Positions 8,598 to 19,655 are shown, counted from the stretch's first letter. The stretch: DNA of 64,000 nt from Geomonas paludis (GCF_014193585.1 NZ_BLXY01000001.1:925033-989032); one strand, 5' to 3'. Notes: generated from the sequence alone by a model not told the origin. Numbers and translations: made by a program.

Positions 8598-10196
8598 ATG
8601 TCCGAGTACGGCACACTTCAAGACCGGGTACAATGCAAACAACTTTTGAACAAGGTCATGGCTCCCGAGCAGACCGTCGAGTTCTTCAAGAACGGGATGA
8701 ACCTTGGTTGGTCTGGTTTCACCCCGGCCGGTTATCCGAAAGTGGTGCCCATCGCCCTGGCTGACCACGTCGAGAAGAACAACCTGCAGGGCAAGCTGAA
8801 GTTCAACCTCTTCATCGGCGCCTCCGTCGGTGCCGAGACCGAAGACCGTTGGGCGACTCTGGACATGATCGACCGTCGCTGGCCGTACCAGACCGGCAAG
8901 AACATCGCTGCCGGCATCAACGCTGGCCGCATCCGCATGGGCGACAAGCACCTCTCCCTGTTCGCACAGGACCTGGGCTACGGCTTCTACACCAAGGACT
9001 CCGAGAGCGGCAAGCTCGACCTCGCCATCATCGAGGTTTCCGCGGTCAAGGAAGACGGCTCCCTGGTGCCGACCTCTTCCTGCGGCGTCATCCCTGAGAT
9101 CCTGATGATCTGCGACAAGATCATCCTCGAAGTGAACACCGGACAGCCCTCCTTCGAAGGCATCCACGACCTCTTGACCCCGCTCACCCCGCCGAACCGC
9201 CAGATCCTGGGCATCACCCACGCCGGCGAGAGGATCGGTTCCACCTCGATCCCCTGCGACCCGAGCAAGGTTGTCGCCGTGGTTGAGTCCAAGCTGCGCG
9301 ACCAGGGTCGTGCCTTCGCCGAGCAGGACGACACCTCCGAGGCGATTGCAAACCACATCATCGACTTCTTCACCGCCGAGGTGAAAGCCGGCCGTCTGCC
9401 GAAGAACCTGCTCCCGATCCAGTCGGGCGTCGGCTCTATCGCCAACGCCGTCATCGGCGGCCTGGCCAAAGGCCCCTTCACCAACCTGACCGTCTACACC
9501 GAGGTACTCCAGGACACCATGCTCGACCTGTTCGACTCCGGCAAACTCGACGCGGCTTCCTCCTGCTCCCTGTCCCTCTCGGCCAGCCCGGGCTTCCCGC
9601 GCTTCTTCGAGAACATGGACAAGTACTTCGACAAGATCACCCTGCGTCCGCTCTCCATCTCCAACGCACCGGAGCCGATCCGTCGTCTGGGTTGCATCGC
9701 CATGAACACCCCGGTCGAGATCGACATCTACGCGCACGCCAACTCAACCCTGGTCGGCGGTACCCGTATGATCAACGGTCTGGGCGGCTCCGGCGACTTC
9801 CTCAGGAACGGCTTCCTGAAGATGATGCACACCCCGTCTTCCCGTCCGAGCAAGACCGACCCGACCGGTATCTCCTGCGTCGTGCCGCACTGCTCGCACA
9901 TCGACCACACCGAGCACGACCTCGACTGCGTCATCACCGAGCAGGGTCTGGCCGACCTGCGCGGTCTGGCTCCGAAGGATCGCGCACGTAAGATCATCGA
10001 GAAGTGCGCCCACCCGGATTACAAGGCGCAGCTCACCGAGTACCTCAACATCGCCGAGAAGGAGTGCCTGGCGAGGAAGGTCGGCCACGAGCCGCAGCTG
10101 TGGGATCGCGCCTTCAAGATGCACCTCAACCTTGAGAAGAACGGCACCATGAAGCTCAAGAACTGGGATGTGAAGATCGACCTCTGCGAAGACTAA
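8598..10196 (+). CDS. Acetyl-CoA hydrolase/transferase (succinyl-CoA:acetate CoA-transferase type)
   Basis: This 532-residue protein belongs to the acetyl-CoA hydrolase/transferase family. In Geobacter such enzymes activate acetate with CoA from succinyl-CoA, linking acetate uptake to the TCA cycle, so that role is likely. The start MSEYGTLQDRV follows AGGAGG at the right spacing. The gene contrasts with its neighbours in its strongly biased codon use (many GGT/CGT among GC-rich synonyms), which is typical of a highly expressed gene. It has two promoters and a strong terminator and stands alone. Strict substrate specificity cannot be read from the sequence. Confidence 0.88.
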   Translation: MSEYGTLQDRVQCKQLLNKVMAPEQTVEFFKNGMNLGWSGFTPAGYPKVVPIALADHVEKNNLQGKLKFNLFIGASVGAETEDRWATLDMIDRRWPYQTGKNIAAGINAGRIRMGDKHLSLFAQDLGYGFYTKDSESGKLDLAIIEVSAVKEDGSLVPTSSCGVIPEILMICDKIILEVNTGQPSFEGIHDLLTPLTPPNRQILGITHAGERIGSTSIPCDPSKVVAVVESKLRDQGRAFAEQDDTSEAIANHIIDFFTAEVKAGRLPKNLLPIQSGVGSIANAVIGGLAKGPFTNLTVYTEVLQDTMLDLFDSGKLDAASSCSLSLSASPGFPRFFENMDKYFDKITLRPLSISNAPEPIRRLGCIAMNTPVEIDIYAHANSTLVGGTRMINGLGGSGDFLRNGFLKMMHTPSSRPSKTDPTGISCVVPHCSHIDHTEHDLDCVITEQGLADLRGLAPKDRARKIIEKCAHPDYKAQLTEYLNIAEKECLARKVGHEPQLWDRAFKMHLNLEKNGTMKLKNWDVKIDLCED

Positions 10197-10220
10197 TCGC
10201 TCGCAGCAGCAAGCAGCACA

Positions 10221-10254
10221 AAGGCCCCGCCGGATTCGGCGGGGCCTTTTTTTT
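10221..10254 (+). terminator. Rho-independent terminator after the CoA transferase
   Basis: AAGGCCCCGCCG/CGGCGGGGCCTT forms a 12-bp stem with a short ATT-type loop, followed by eight T residues. Confidence 0.92.
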
Positions 10255-10278
10255 GGGCTCAATGGTGTTGTTGCAGGA

Positions 10279-10370
10279 GGGACCGGCTCCGTCAGGTGCC
10301 TGTCCCTCTAGCGGTACGCTCTATTCCGCTCAGTCATCTTGCCGAAGCACTAAGGGGACAGGCCCCTCCC
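10279..10370. repeat. GGGACTGG...CCTGTCCC repeat, long copy 1
   Basis: A roughly 92-bp element has CAGGTGCCTGTCCC near one end and AAGGGGACAGGC near the other, so its ends are inverted. The inner part (CTCTAGCGGTACGCT) is shared with the copy at 43970-44072. Shorter copies lie inside dnaE2. It fills the gap between two convergent genes. Confidence 0.7.
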
Positions 10371-10398
10371 CCGGGGGAAGGGCTCTAAGGTGAAGCAG

Positions 10399-11274
10399 CT
10401 ACCGGCGGGCCTTGGGGTGGGCCTGGTCGTACACCTCCATCAGCTTGTCGATGCTGACGTGGGTGTACTTCTGGGTGGTGGAAAGCGAGGCGTGCCCCAA
10501 AAGCTCCTGGATCGCCCTCAGGTCGGCCCCACCCTCCAGGAGGTGGGTGGCGAAGGTGTGACGCAGCGTGTGCGGGGAAACCTTGCGCATGGCGGCGATG
10601 AGCAGCATGTGGCTGTCCACGATGCGCGTGACGCTACGACGGTTGATCCTCCCGCCACGGCTGTTGAGAATCAGCGGTTCTCCCGGCCCGGGATTGCCGC
10701 GCTCGTCGAGGTAGGCGGCAAGGGCCTGCCGGGCGAAGGAACCTACCGGCACGATGCGCTCCTTGCCCCCCTTGCCCATGACCCGCGCCAACCCGTCGGC
10801 AAGATCGAGGTCGGCGACGTTCATCCCGGTCAGCTCGCTCACCCTGATGCCGCAGGAGTACAGCGTCTCCAGCACCGCCCGGTCCCGCAGTGGCAGCCTG
10901 GTCCCGGCCGGCGCTTCCACCAGCGCGCTCACCTGGTCGATGTTCAGGTGGAAGGGGAGACGCTTCTCCTTCTTGGGCGTGCTGACCAACTCGGCGGGGT
11001 TCTTCTCCAGGCGCCCTTCACGAAGCAGGAAGCGAAACAGCGCCCGGATCGCGGAGAGCTTGCGCCCGATGGAGCTCTTGGCGTGCCCCTTGTGCAGTTG
11101 GGCCAGGTACTGCCTGATGGCCAGGTGGTCCACGGACTCCGGGCGCGGCTCGCCGCGCTGCCCCAGGAAGGAGGCGAACTGCTCCAGGTCGCTTTTGTAG
11201 GCGGCGAGGGTGTGGGGGGAGACGTTGCGCTCGGTCTCCAGGTAAGCGCAGAATTGCTCGATGGCCCGTTTCAT
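10399..11274 (-). CDS. xerC: Tyrosine recombinase, XerC type
   Basis: This 291-residue site-specific recombinase probably resolves chromosome dimers at dif with a XerD partner. The N-terminal SAM-like core-binding domain (about 1-90) precedes the catalytic domain. The active-site set is complete: Arg144 (GIRVSEL), a lysine near 168-171, His235 and Arg238 (HTLRH), His261 (LLGHASL) and the nucleophile Tyr270. Length and layout fit XerC/XerD rather than a phage or integron integrase, and no attachment sites or phage genes are adjacent. XerC and XerD cannot be told apart with certainty here. Confidence 0.85.
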   Translation of the reverse strand: MKRAIEQFCAYLETERNVSPHTLAAYKSDLEQFASFLGQRGEPRPESVDHLAIRQYLAQLHKGHAKSSIGRKLSAIRALFRFLLREGRLEKNPAELVSTPKKEKRLPFHLNIDQVSALVEAPAGTRLPLRDRAVLETLYSCGIRVSELTGMNVADLDLADGLARVMGKGGKERIVPVGSFARQALAAYLDERGNPGPGEPLILNSRGGRINRRSVTRIVDSHMLLIAAMRKVSPHTLRHTFATHLLEGGADLRAIQELLGHASLSTTQKYTHVSIDKLMEVYDQAHPKARR

Positions 11275-11333
11275 GGTATGTGAATCTACCTCAGGGTGAT
11301 CCCGGTTTACAACAGCTTTTGCAGGAGGACGAG

Positions 11334-12470
11334 ATGTACCACGTGGCGCTGGAGCGGGTTTCGGATTACGGGCGCGAAACGATGAGGGAAGGGGTGGCCC
11401 GGCTCCTGGAACCGCTGGGAGGAATGGAGCGCTACGTGAAGCCGGGCGAGCGGGTGCTGATCAAGCCCAACCTGCTCTCGGCCAAGCCGGCCGAGGCGGC
11501 GGTGACCACCCATCCGGAGCTCTTGCGTGCGGTGATCCTGGAGGTGCAAAAGGCCGGTGGCGTGCCGCTGGTGGGTGACTCCCCGGGCGTGGGCAGCGGA
11601 CGGCGTGTCGCCGAGCGTTCGGGCATGATGGCGGTCATCGAGGAGACCGGCGCGGAGTTCGTCCCCTTCACCGAGGCCGTGCCCGTCGCCGCTTCGGGAA
11701 CCTTCAAGGAGTTTGAACTGGCACGCCCGTACCTCGAGGCGGACCGCCTGATTAACCTCCCCAAGTTGAAGACCCACGAGATGATGACCATGACCTGTTG
11801 CGTGAAGAACCTGTTCGGCGCCGTGGTGGGAACCGCCAAGGCGGCCTGGCATCTCAAGGCCGGTGCCGACAAGGAGCTCTTCGCCGACATGCTCCTGGAA
11901 CTGTACCGGCTGCGCGAACCGGACCTGAACATCGTGGACGCCGTGGTCGCCATGGAAGGTAACGGCCCGGGGAGCGGCGACCCCTGCCAGGTCGGGGTGC
12001 TTCTGGCCGGGGACAACGCGGTGGCCGTGGACCATGTGGCCGCGCGGGTGGCAGGCATACCGCGCCAACTCCTCTACCTGGAGAGCGCCGCCCGGCGCAT
12101 GGGGCTTCCCGGATCGGCGCCGGACGAGATCACGGTGCTGGGGCCGGACCCGGACCGTGTGCTGGAGCGTCCGCTGCGGCTCCCCCATCTCTCCGACGTT
12201 CAGTTCGGGCTCCCGGGCTTTCTGAAGAACCGGCTCAGGAACCAGTTCACCTCCCGTCCCGAAGTCGCGCCCGACAAGTGCGAACTCTGCAGCGTCTGCG
12301 TCAAGGCGTGCCCGCCGGCGGCGATACGGGTCCAGGGGGGGAGGCTTCGTTTCGACTACCAGCGCTGCATCCGCTGCTTCTGCTGCCGTGAGCTCTGCCC
12401 GCATGCCGCGCTGACGCTGAGGGACGGCTGGCTGCTCTGGCTGATGAAGAAAAGCGGCCGCTCCATCTAG
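11334..12470 (+). CDS. DUF362 protein with C-terminal 2x[4Fe-4S] ferredoxin domain
   Basis: This 379-residue protein has an N-terminal DUF362 domain ([20 protein letters not shown], then [20 protein letters not shown]) and a C-terminal ferredoxin-like domain with two four-cysteine clusters ([12 protein letters not shown] and [12 protein letters not shown]). DUF362 proteins are widespread in anaerobes, but their reaction is not established; an electron-transfer role is an inference from the clusters. The start chosen is the ATG at 11334, directly after AGGAGG. An upstream ATG in frame lacks a ribosome-binding site. It diverges from xerC, with only 59 bp between the two start codons. Confidence 0.85.
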   Translation: MYHVALERVSDYGRETMREGVARLLEPLGGMERYVKPGERVLIKPNLLSAKPAEAAVTTHPELLRAVILEVQKAGGVPLVGDSPGVGSGRRVAERSGMMAVIEETGAEFVPFTEAVPVAASGTFKEFELARPYLEADRLINLPKLKTHEMMTMTCCVKNLFGAVVGTAKAAWHLKAGADKELFADMLLELYRLREPDLNIVDAVVAMEGNGPGSGDPCQVGVLLAGDNAVAVDHVAARVAGIPRQLLYLESAARRMGLPGSAPDEITVLGPDPDRVLERPLRLPHLSDVQFGLPGFLKNRLRNQFTSRPEVAPDKCELCSVCVKACPPAAIRVQGGRLRFDYQRCIRCFCCRELCPHAALTLRDGWLLWLMKKSGRSI

Positions 12471-12482
12471 ATGGTGGGGCGG

Positions 12483-12510
12483 TTGACAAGGGGAGGGGGG
12501 CAATTATATT
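12483..12510 (+). promoter_or_regulatory. Strong sigma-70 promoter of the micro-gene unit
   Basis: A perfect TTGACA at 12483-12488 and TATATT at 12505-12510 have a 16-bp spacer, 13 bp after the DUF362 stop codon. Confidence 0.7.
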
Positions 12511-12577
12511 TTTCCCCATCCTCCGGGAACCACACAGCGAGGGATGCAAGTCCAACCAGGGATAAGGAGATCACGAC

Positions 12578-12652
12578 ATGTGGACTAACTTCTTTATGAT
12601 CCGTCCGGTGACCCACTGCAAGGAAGGTTGCCCTAGTCTGCCCGTCGCCTGA
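12578..12652 (+). CDS. Putative 24-residue micro-protein (or small RNA) with own promoter and terminator
   Basis: A 25-codon frame (including the stop) starts MWTNFFMIRP and contains HCKEGC near its end. An AAGGAG ribosome-binding site lies 8 bp before the ATG. A near-consensus promoter lies about 70 bp upstream, and an intrinsic terminator ends the unit at 12706, giving a transcript of about 190 nt. The short length makes coding hard to prove; the unit could equally be a small RNA with a fortuitous frame. No known family was recognised. The two cysteines in CxxxC spacing and the aromatic N-terminus are the only visible features. Confidence 0.45.
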   Translation: MWTNFFMIRPVTHCKEGCPSLPVA

Positions 12653-12677
12653 CTGCGGCGGGCGCCCCATGAAAAAA

Positions 12678-12706
12678 AGCCCCCCGTTCACCGCGGGGGG
12701 CTTTTT
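12678..12706 (+). terminator. Rho-independent terminator of the micro-gene unit
   Basis: AGCCCCCCG/CGGGGGGCT forms a 9-bp stem, followed by TTTTT. Upstream A residues would let it work in both directions. Confidence 0.88.
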
Positions 12707-12794
12707 CGTTTTCGACGGAGAACGATATTTTTCGCCCCTCGTTCAACATCCCTTCCACCTTCCGGATTTCGCGCGTCCGGAGGGTCGGAGCAAA

Positions 12795-12840
12795 CCTCCC
12801 TCACCCGCCCTCCGGGCACCCTCTCCCGGGGGAGAGGGGA
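12795..12840. repeat. GC-rich CCCTCTCCC-type repeat
   Basis: CCCTCACCCGCCC-TCCGGGCACCCTCTCCC followed by GGAGAGGGG. Nearly the same segment recurs at 18236-18280. The rest of 12707-13007 has further G-rich copies and no gene. Confidence 0.65.
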
Positions 12841-13007
12841 TCCATTCTCGTTGAGAGAGAGGAGGGGCGTTCTCGTGGGGAGAGGGGGGGCATTGCCGCC
12901 GAAAGCTAAAGTAGGGTGCCGCATCGCCCGATGCGGCCATAAAGGGCATGGGGGCGCGCCGAAGCCGCTGCCGCCGCTTGGTCTGCATTGGTCAAAACCC
13001 GTTTGAA

Positions 13008-13036
13008 TTGACAACTGTGCCAAATTCCGCTATTCT
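13008..13036 (+). promoter_or_regulatory. Sigma-70 promoter for the transglycosylase gene
   Basis: TTGACA at 13008-13013 and TATTCT at 13031-13036 have a 17-bp spacer. The start codon is 45 bp downstream. Confidence 0.7.
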
Positions 13037-13081
13037 GCGCACCTGTGCGTACGCGTGCCGTCACCCCCAAATAGGTATTGA

Positions 13082-14569
13082 ATGCTTAAAGTTACCCTTG
13101 TCATACTCGCACTTCTGACCCCCTGCTACGCCCTCGCGGCGCCCGGAGACCTGCTCCAGGAATCGGGACGTAAGGAGCAGCAGACCCAGCAACTCGCCTC
13201 GGCCGACCTTGCCCTTTCCAAAGGACTCGGCCTCACCTCCGCAGATTTTCCCGGCAACGAAGACCTCGCCGCCGCCGACCCCGATGACTTCGAATTGAAA
13301 CTGCCGGAGATGGATCTGCCGGATTCCGACATCCCCCTTACCTTCAACTCCAAGGTGGAGTACTTCACCCGCTACTTCCAGGGCTCCGGCCGCGGCTTCT
13401 TCGCCAAGTGGCTCTCCAGGAGCGAGCGCTACATCCCCATGATGAAGACGGTGCTGAAGAAGGAAGGGCTCCCCGAGGACCTGGTCTACCTGGCCATGAT
13501 CGAGAGCGGCTTCATCCCGCATGCCGTCTCGGTGGCTGCCGCCGTCGGCCCCTGGCAGTTCATGCCGGCGACCGGCAAGCGCTACGCGCTCAGGATCGAC
13601 CCCTGGATCGACGAGCGGCGCGACCCGCTCAAGGCCACCGTCGCCGCAGCGCTCTACTTGAAGGAACTCTACGCGCTCTTCAACAACGACTGGTACCTCG
13701 CCGCGGCAGGCTACAACGCCGGCGAGAACAAGATCCTGCGCGCCATCAACATGTACAACACCCGCGACTTCTGGGAGATCTCCAAGGGGAGCTACCTGGC
13801 GCGCGAAACCAAGGACTACGTCCCCAAGCTTCTTGCTGCCGCCATCATCGCCAAGGAGCCGGCCAAATACGGCTTCGCCGACGTGGCCTACCTGCCGCCC
13901 ATCGAGTTCGACCAGGTGCCGATTCCGTCCCGCACCGATCTGGACGTGATGGCCAAGGCCTGCGGCGTCCCGCTGCAGAACATCAAGGAGCTGAACCCGG
14001 AGCTGCGTCGCGCCACCACGCCGCCGGACTACCCGGGATACCAGTTGAAGGTGCCCAAGGGTGCCGGCGCCACCTGCCTCACCGAGTACGCCAAGATCCC
14101 CGAATCGGAGCGCTACGTTGAGCGGGTCAGGAACGTGGCATACCGTGCCAAGAAGCGCGACACCCTGGCCTCCATCGCCCGGCGCTTCAACACCAGCCCG
14201 CAGACCATCGCCGAAGTGAACAACCTGGGCAAGAAGAAGGTGAAGCTCGCCGGCCGCGTGCTGACCATCCCGGTCCAGGTGGCGTCGGCTCGTGGCGAGG
14301 CGCATCCGGCAGCGGCCGAAGCCAAGGCCGAGACCAAGGCCGCGACCCAGGTGGCCAAGGCCGAGGCGGCTCCCAAGGAATTCCACAAGTACTACACCGT
14401 CAAGAAGGGCGACACCCTCGCCTCCCTCGCCAAGAGGTTCAACGTAACGGCCAGGCTCCTCTCCGCCTGGAACAACCTGAAGACCCGGGTGGCTCTGAAG
14501 CCCGGCAAGCGCATCATCGTCGCCAAGTACCAGGAAAAGAAGGGCGCCCTGGTCAAGGACGAAGGCTAA
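13082..14569 (+). CDS. mltD: Membrane-bound lytic transglycosylase D-like protein with two LysM domains
   Basis: This 495-residue exported enzyme is predicted to cleave the MurNAc-GlcNAc bond of peptidoglycan. A signal peptide (MLKVTLVILALLTPCYALAA) leads to a linker and then a lysozyme-like SLT domain. The catalytic glutamate is in MIESGF (Glu141), followed by AAAVGPWQFMPATGKRY and AAGYNAGENKI motifs. Two LysM peptidoglycan-binding domains follow (about residues 353-396 and 433-480), joined by an Ala/Lys-rich linker. E. coli MltD is a lipoprotein; here no clear lipobox is present, so it may be periplasmic. It leads a probable two-gene unit. Confidence 0.92.
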   Translation: MLKVTLVILALLTPCYALAAPGDLLQESGRKEQQTQQLASADLALSKGLGLTSADFPGNEDLAAADPDDFELKLPEMDLPDSDIPLTFNSKVEYFTRYFQGSGRGFFAKWLSRSERYIPMMKTVLKKEGLPEDLVYLAMIESGFIPHAVSVAAAVGPWQFMPATGKRYALRIDPWIDERRDPLKATVAAALYLKELYALFNNDWYLAAAGYNAGENKILRAINMYNTRDFWEISKGSYLARETKDYVPKLLAAAIIAKEPAKYGFADVAYLPPIEFDQVPIPSRTDLDVMAKACGVPLQNIKELNPELRRATTPPDYPGYQLKVPKGAGATCLTEYAKIPESERYVERVRNVAYRAKKRDTLASIARRFNTSPQTIAEVNNLGKKKVKLAGRVLTIPVQVASARGEAHPAAAEAKAETKAATQVAKAEAAPKEFHKYYTVKKGDTLASLAKRFNVTARLLSAWNNLKTRVALKPGKRIIVAKYQEKKGALVKDEG

Positions 14570-14626
14570 CCCCGTCAACCGCTTCGCAAATCACGTGACC
14601 CGCACCACGAAAGGATAAATCAACCG

Positions 14627-15355
14627 ATGTACAACCTTCTCATCTCCGCAGGCGCAGCAATCGCAGTATTCCTCGTCGTTTCCCTCGCCGCCGGCTTCCA
14701 GTACTGGTGGGCGGCGCTTCTGGGCGCCATGATCGTCTTCATGGCGAGCTTTTTGATCATCTCCCGCATCATCACCAAGAAGCTCGAAGCGATCATGGAG
14801 CCGGCCATGAAGGACATTCAGGCCCAGCGCTTCGAGAAGGGGCTCCGCGACCTGAAGGCCGCGCTACGCTACGGCAAGTGGCAGATCTACGTGGAGAGCC
14901 AGATCAACTCCGCCATCGGCATGGTCTACTTCGTCCGCCGCGAGTTCGCCACCGCCTTCCCCTACCTGGAGAAGGGGTTCTTCAAGAACTGGGTCACCAT
15001 GGGCATGCTCGGCGTCACCTACATGAAGAAGAACAAGCACGACAAGATGAAGGAGACCTTCGACAAGGCGCTCATGGCGAGCCCGAAAGAGTCGCTGCTC
15101 TACGCCCTCTACGGCTACTGCCTTAACGAGATCGGCGAGAACGTGAAGGCCTGCGAGATCGTGGCCAAAGGGGTGGCGAAGCTCCCCGGCGACGAAAACC
15201 TGAAGCAGAACCTGGAGCTGTTACGCGAAGGGAAGAAGATGAAGATGAAGGGGTACGGCGAGATGTGGCTGCAGTTCCACCTGGAAAGCATGGCGACCAT
15301 CCAGAAGCAGCAGATGGCGGCCATGGGCGGAAAGCGCCGAATTATCAGAAAATAG
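14627..15355 (+). CDS. Membrane-anchored TPR-like protein of unknown function
   Basis: This 242-residue protein has two membrane segments at its N-terminus (about residues 4-22 and 27-47) and a soluble helical remainder with TPR-like pairs (FEKGLRDLKAALRYGK, MKETFDKALMASPKESLL). The C-terminus is rich in Lys and Met. It lies 57 bp after mltD on the same strand and is probably co-transcribed. No enzymatic motif is visible. A scaffold role near the cell envelope would fit, but this is inference only. Confidence 0.75.
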   Translation: MYNLLISAGAAIAVFLVVSLAAGFQYWWAALLGAMIVFMASFLIISRIITKKLEAIMEPAMKDIQAQRFEKGLRDLKAALRYGKWQIYVESQINSAIGMVYFVRREFATAFPYLEKGFFKNWVTMGMLGVTYMKKNKHDKMKETFDKALMASPKESLLYALYGYCLNEIGENVKACEIVAKGVAKLPGDENLKQNLELLREGKKMKMKGYGEMWLQFHLESMATIQKQQMAAMGGKRRIIRK

Positions 15356-15397
15356 CTTGTAAAGATATCTCAAAAATGCCATATTGAGCTGTTTTTT

Positions 15398-15425
15398 AAG
15401 ACGGGCTTCGCTGCTCGTCTTTTTA
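15398..15425 (+). terminator. Rho-independent terminator before typA
   Basis: AAGACGGGC/GCTCGTCTT (one wobble pair) with a TTCGCT loop is followed by a T tract. Confidence 0.75.
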
Positions 15426-15459
15426 TTTGTAGCCGAGCCAAGAAAAGGAGCAGTAAAGC

Positions 15460-17265
<1,806 letters not shown>

Positions 17266-17272
17266 TAAAATC

Positions 17273-17312
17273 AGCCCCCGCAGCCGTAGGTCATCGGCTG
17301 CGGGGGCTTTTT
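17273..17312 (+). terminator. Rho-independent terminator after typA
   Basis: A 14-bp perfect stem (AGCCCCCGCAGCCG/CGGCTGCGGGGGCT) is followed by TTTT. Confidence 0.92.
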
Positions 17313-17342
17313 ATGAACTCATCGCACCTCAAGGAGGCATCC

Positions 17343-18128
17343 ATGCATTCTCGATCCCTGCGTTTCCTGGGCCTTTGCTCCCTGATCGCCCTCCTGGGCG
17401 CCTGCGCCACGGCCCCCGCCCCGGTGAAGACCCCCGAGACCTTCTTCAAGGAAGGTGAGGCCGCCTATGCTTCCAAGAACTACGCGGATGCCATCACCCA
17501 GTTCAAGAAGGTGAAGGAGAGCTTCAGCAATCCGGAACTGAGCGCGCAGGCCGAGCTGAAGATAGCGGACGCCCACTTCGAGAACGGCGCCTTCATCGAG
17601 GCGGCTGCCGCCTACGAGGACTTCCGCAAGCTCCACCCCACCAATGAAAAGGCCCCCTACGCGCTGTACCGCCTGGGGCTTGCCAACTACAACCAGATCA
17701 CCGGCATCGACACCGACCAGACCGCCGTGAAAAACGCGGTGCACTACCTGGAGATGTTCCTGGCCCAGTACCCGGGCTCCGAGTACGCGGCCGACGCCAA
17801 GGCCAAGCTGGCCGACTGCCGCGGCAAGGAACTCGCCTACGAGAACTACGTCGGCAACTTCTACCTCAGGACCAAGAAGTATCCCTCCGCCATCAAGCGC
17901 CTGAACGAGGCGCTGCAGCGTTTCCCGGGCGAGCCGGGGCTGGCCGACACCCTGACCTACCTGGAGCAGGCCTACCGGAAATCGGGTGATACGGCGCGTG
18001 CCGACGAGGTGGCCAAGAGGCTCGAGACGGAATACCCTGCCAAGGCGCGCGAGGCGCGGGGAGAGGCGGCGCAGCCCGCCCCGGGCAAGGACGAGCTGCC
18101 CATGATCATCTTCAAGGACACCAAATAA
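17343..18128 (+). CDS. bamD: BamD-like outer-membrane lipoprotein with TPR repeats
   Basis: This 261-residue lipoprotein resembles BamD, a subunit of the complex that inserts beta-barrel proteins into the outer membrane. The signal peptide ends in a lipobox (ALLGAC). TPR-like repeats follow (FFKEGEAAYASKNYADAITQF, then pairs ending PGSEYAADAKAKLADCR). The start is the ATG at 17343 after AAGGAGG. BamD and YbgF/CpoB share this architecture. The FYLRTKKYPSAIKRLNEAL segment and the length favour BamD. Confidence 0.82.
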   Translation: MHSRSLRFLGLCSLIALLGACATAPAPVKTPETFFKEGEAAYASKNYADAITQFKKVKESFSNPELSAQAELKIADAHFENGAFIEAAAAYEDFRKLHPTNEKAPYALYRLGLANYNQITGIDTDQTAVKNAVHYLEMFLAQYPGSEYAADAKAKLADCRGKELAYENYVGNFYLRTKKYPSAIKRLNEALQRFPGEPGLADTLTYLEQAYRKSGDTARADEVAKRLETEYPAKAREARGEAAQPAPGKDELPMIIFKDTK

Positions 18129-18163
18129 AAAAACCTGACTAGCGGTGATCTCCGCCAAGGGCC

Positions 18164-18281
18164 CCATCCCCCTCTCCCTCAGGGAGAGGGCTGGGGTGAG
18201 GGCGCTGCAATAGGCAATGATCCCGCTTCGTGGCACCTCCCTCACCCGCCCTTCGGGCACCCTCTCCCGGAGGGAGAGGGA
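18164..18281. repeat. Two head-to-head GC-rich CCCTCTCCC-type repeats
   Basis: One copy is at 18166-18204 (CCCTCTCCCTCAGGGAGAGGG, then GGGGTGAGGGCG) and an oppositely oriented one at 18236-18280. They fill the gap between the convergent bamD and GGDEF genes. Confidence 0.7.
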
Positions 18282-18311
18282 ATAGCGGAGGATCTCGCCG
18301 ACCAGAAATAG

Positions 18312-18345
18312 AAAAGGCGCGCGCCCCGGCCCCGGGACGCGCGCC
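18312..18345 (-). terminator. Terminator of the REC-PAS-GGDEF gene
   Basis: On the minus strand a GGCGCGCG/CGCGCGCC stem with an inner GC-rich loop is followed by TTTT, 20 bp after the stop codon. Confidence 0.75.
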
Positions 18346-18365
18346 CTCACTGCGCTTCGCCGGCT

Positions 18366-19655
18366 CTAGGCCACCAACTGGTGTTGCCTGCTGCCGGCGT
18401 TGCTGTTTTTGCGCCCTTTCTTCTGCCGGTACATGCGCTGGTCCGCCAGGCGCCACGAGGTCATCAGTTCCTCGCCGTCGTAGGCGGTGGCGGCCCCGAT
18501 GGAGAGGCTCAAGGGGAGCGCGGGGTGTTCGTGGTTGCTCTGGGCCAGATGGGCCTGGAGCCGCTCCATCGCTTCGCGCAGGGTGGACTCGTCGGTGTTG
18601 GGAAGGAGCGCGGCGAACTCGTCCCCGCCGACCCTTGCCACCACGTCCTCGCGCCGGAAGGCATTTTTCAGCACCTCGGCGGCGTGCCGGAGCAGTTCGT
18701 CGCCGGCCGCGTGCCCCTGCTGGTCGTTGACCTCTTTCAGGCGGTCCACGTCCACCATGACGATGCTGACCGGGAACTTGCGCCCCTTGCTGAGCCGGTC
18801 GAGCTCCTCATCGAAGTAGGCCCGGTTGTAGATACCGGTGAGGATGTCGTGGCTGCTCAGGTAGCGCAGCTTCAGCTCGGCCTGCTTGCGCTCGGAGATG
18901 TCCAAGAGGGCCCCGACCACGCCGCCGGAGCTGTTCCCGGAGTTCTTGAAGGTGGCGCTGTAAAAGATCATGTCACGGCGCTCGCCGTCGGCGCAGGTAA
19001 TGGTCCCCTCGAAACTGCGCGGGCCGACCCCGTTTTCGGCGGTCTCCTCGCCGCGGGTGTAGAGGGCGGCCAGGTCCGGGGGGAGGATCTCGTAGATGCT
19101 CTTGTTGACGTGCTCGCCGGGCTTGATGCCGATCTGTTCCTCGAACGCCCTGTTGCAGCCCAGGTACAGGCCGTTGGGGTCGTTGTAAAAGATCGGGGTG
19201 GGGAGGGTGTCGATGAGCACCTGGATGAATTCCAGCTTCTCCTTGAGCTCCTGCTCGTGGCGCCGGCTTTGCTGGCGCAGGGCCGCCTCGGCGATGGAGC
19301 GCTGCACCGCCGGCACCAGCCGGGCCAGGTTCCCCTTGAGTACGAAATCATCGGCCCCGGCGCGGATGGCGGCCGCAGCGGCCTCCTCGCCGACCTTGCC
19401 GGAGATCATCAGGAAGGGGATGTCGCAGCCGTTTTCCTTGAGTATCTGCAGCGCTTTCAAGCCGCTGAAGCCGGGCATCACGTAGTCGCAGATGATGACG
19501 TCCCACTGGGCCGAGGTCAGCGCTTCGGTCAGGGCCTGGGCACTATCGACGCGCTGGAAGTGGACGTCGAATCCCCCCTGCTCGAGCTGGATCACGATCA
19601 GCTGGGCATCGTCCGGAGCGTCCTCTACGATCAGGACTCTTAACAGTCTCTTCAT
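18366..19655 (-). CDS. Response regulator with PAS and GGDEF (diguanylate cyclase)
   Basis: This 429-residue cytoplasmic signalling protein has a receiver domain (about 1-125, phospho-acceptor Asp57 in IICDYVMPG), a PAS domain (about 150-270) and a GGDEF domain (about 275-420). The active motif GGDEF is intact (residues 343-347), and the product-inhibition I-site RRED sits five residues before it. An active, feedback-inhibited c-di-GMP synthase is therefore expected. The start is the ATG at 19655. A longer frame upstream (to 19838) lacks a ribosome-binding site and homology. No cognate kinase gene is adjacent. Confidence 0.93.
   Translation of the reverse strand: MKRLLRVLIVEDAPDDAQLIVIQLEQGGFDVHFQRVDSAQALTEALTSAQWDVIICDYVMPGFSGLKALQILKENGCDIPFLMISGKVGEEAAAAAIRAGADDFVLKGNLARLVPAVQRSIAEAALRQQSRRHEQELKEKLEFIQVLIDTLPTPIFYNDPNGLYLGCNRAFEEQIGIKPGEHVNKSIYEILPPDLAALYTRGEETAENGVGPRSFEGTITCADGERRDMIFYSATFKNSGNSSGGVVGALLDISERKQAELKLRYLSSHDILTGIYNRAYFDEELDRLSKGRKFPVSIVMVDVDRLKEVNDQQGHAAGDELLRHAAEVLKNAFRREDVVARVGGDEFAALLPNTDESTLREAMERLQAHLAQSNHEHPALPLSLSIGAATAYDGEELMTSWRLADQRMYRQKKGRKNSNAGSRQHQLVA

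Noticed and set aside
10399-11274. Integrase of a genomic island, using the nearby tRNA or repeats
   Set aside because: The tRNA is 10 kb away and intact, no direct repeat of its 3' end was seen, and the protein looks like XerC.
12520-12577. GEMM-type c-di-GMP riboswitch before the micro-gene
   Set aside because: GGGATGCAAGTCC resembles the GGGACGCAAAGCC segment, but the first helix with its GAAA tetraloop and the second half are absent.
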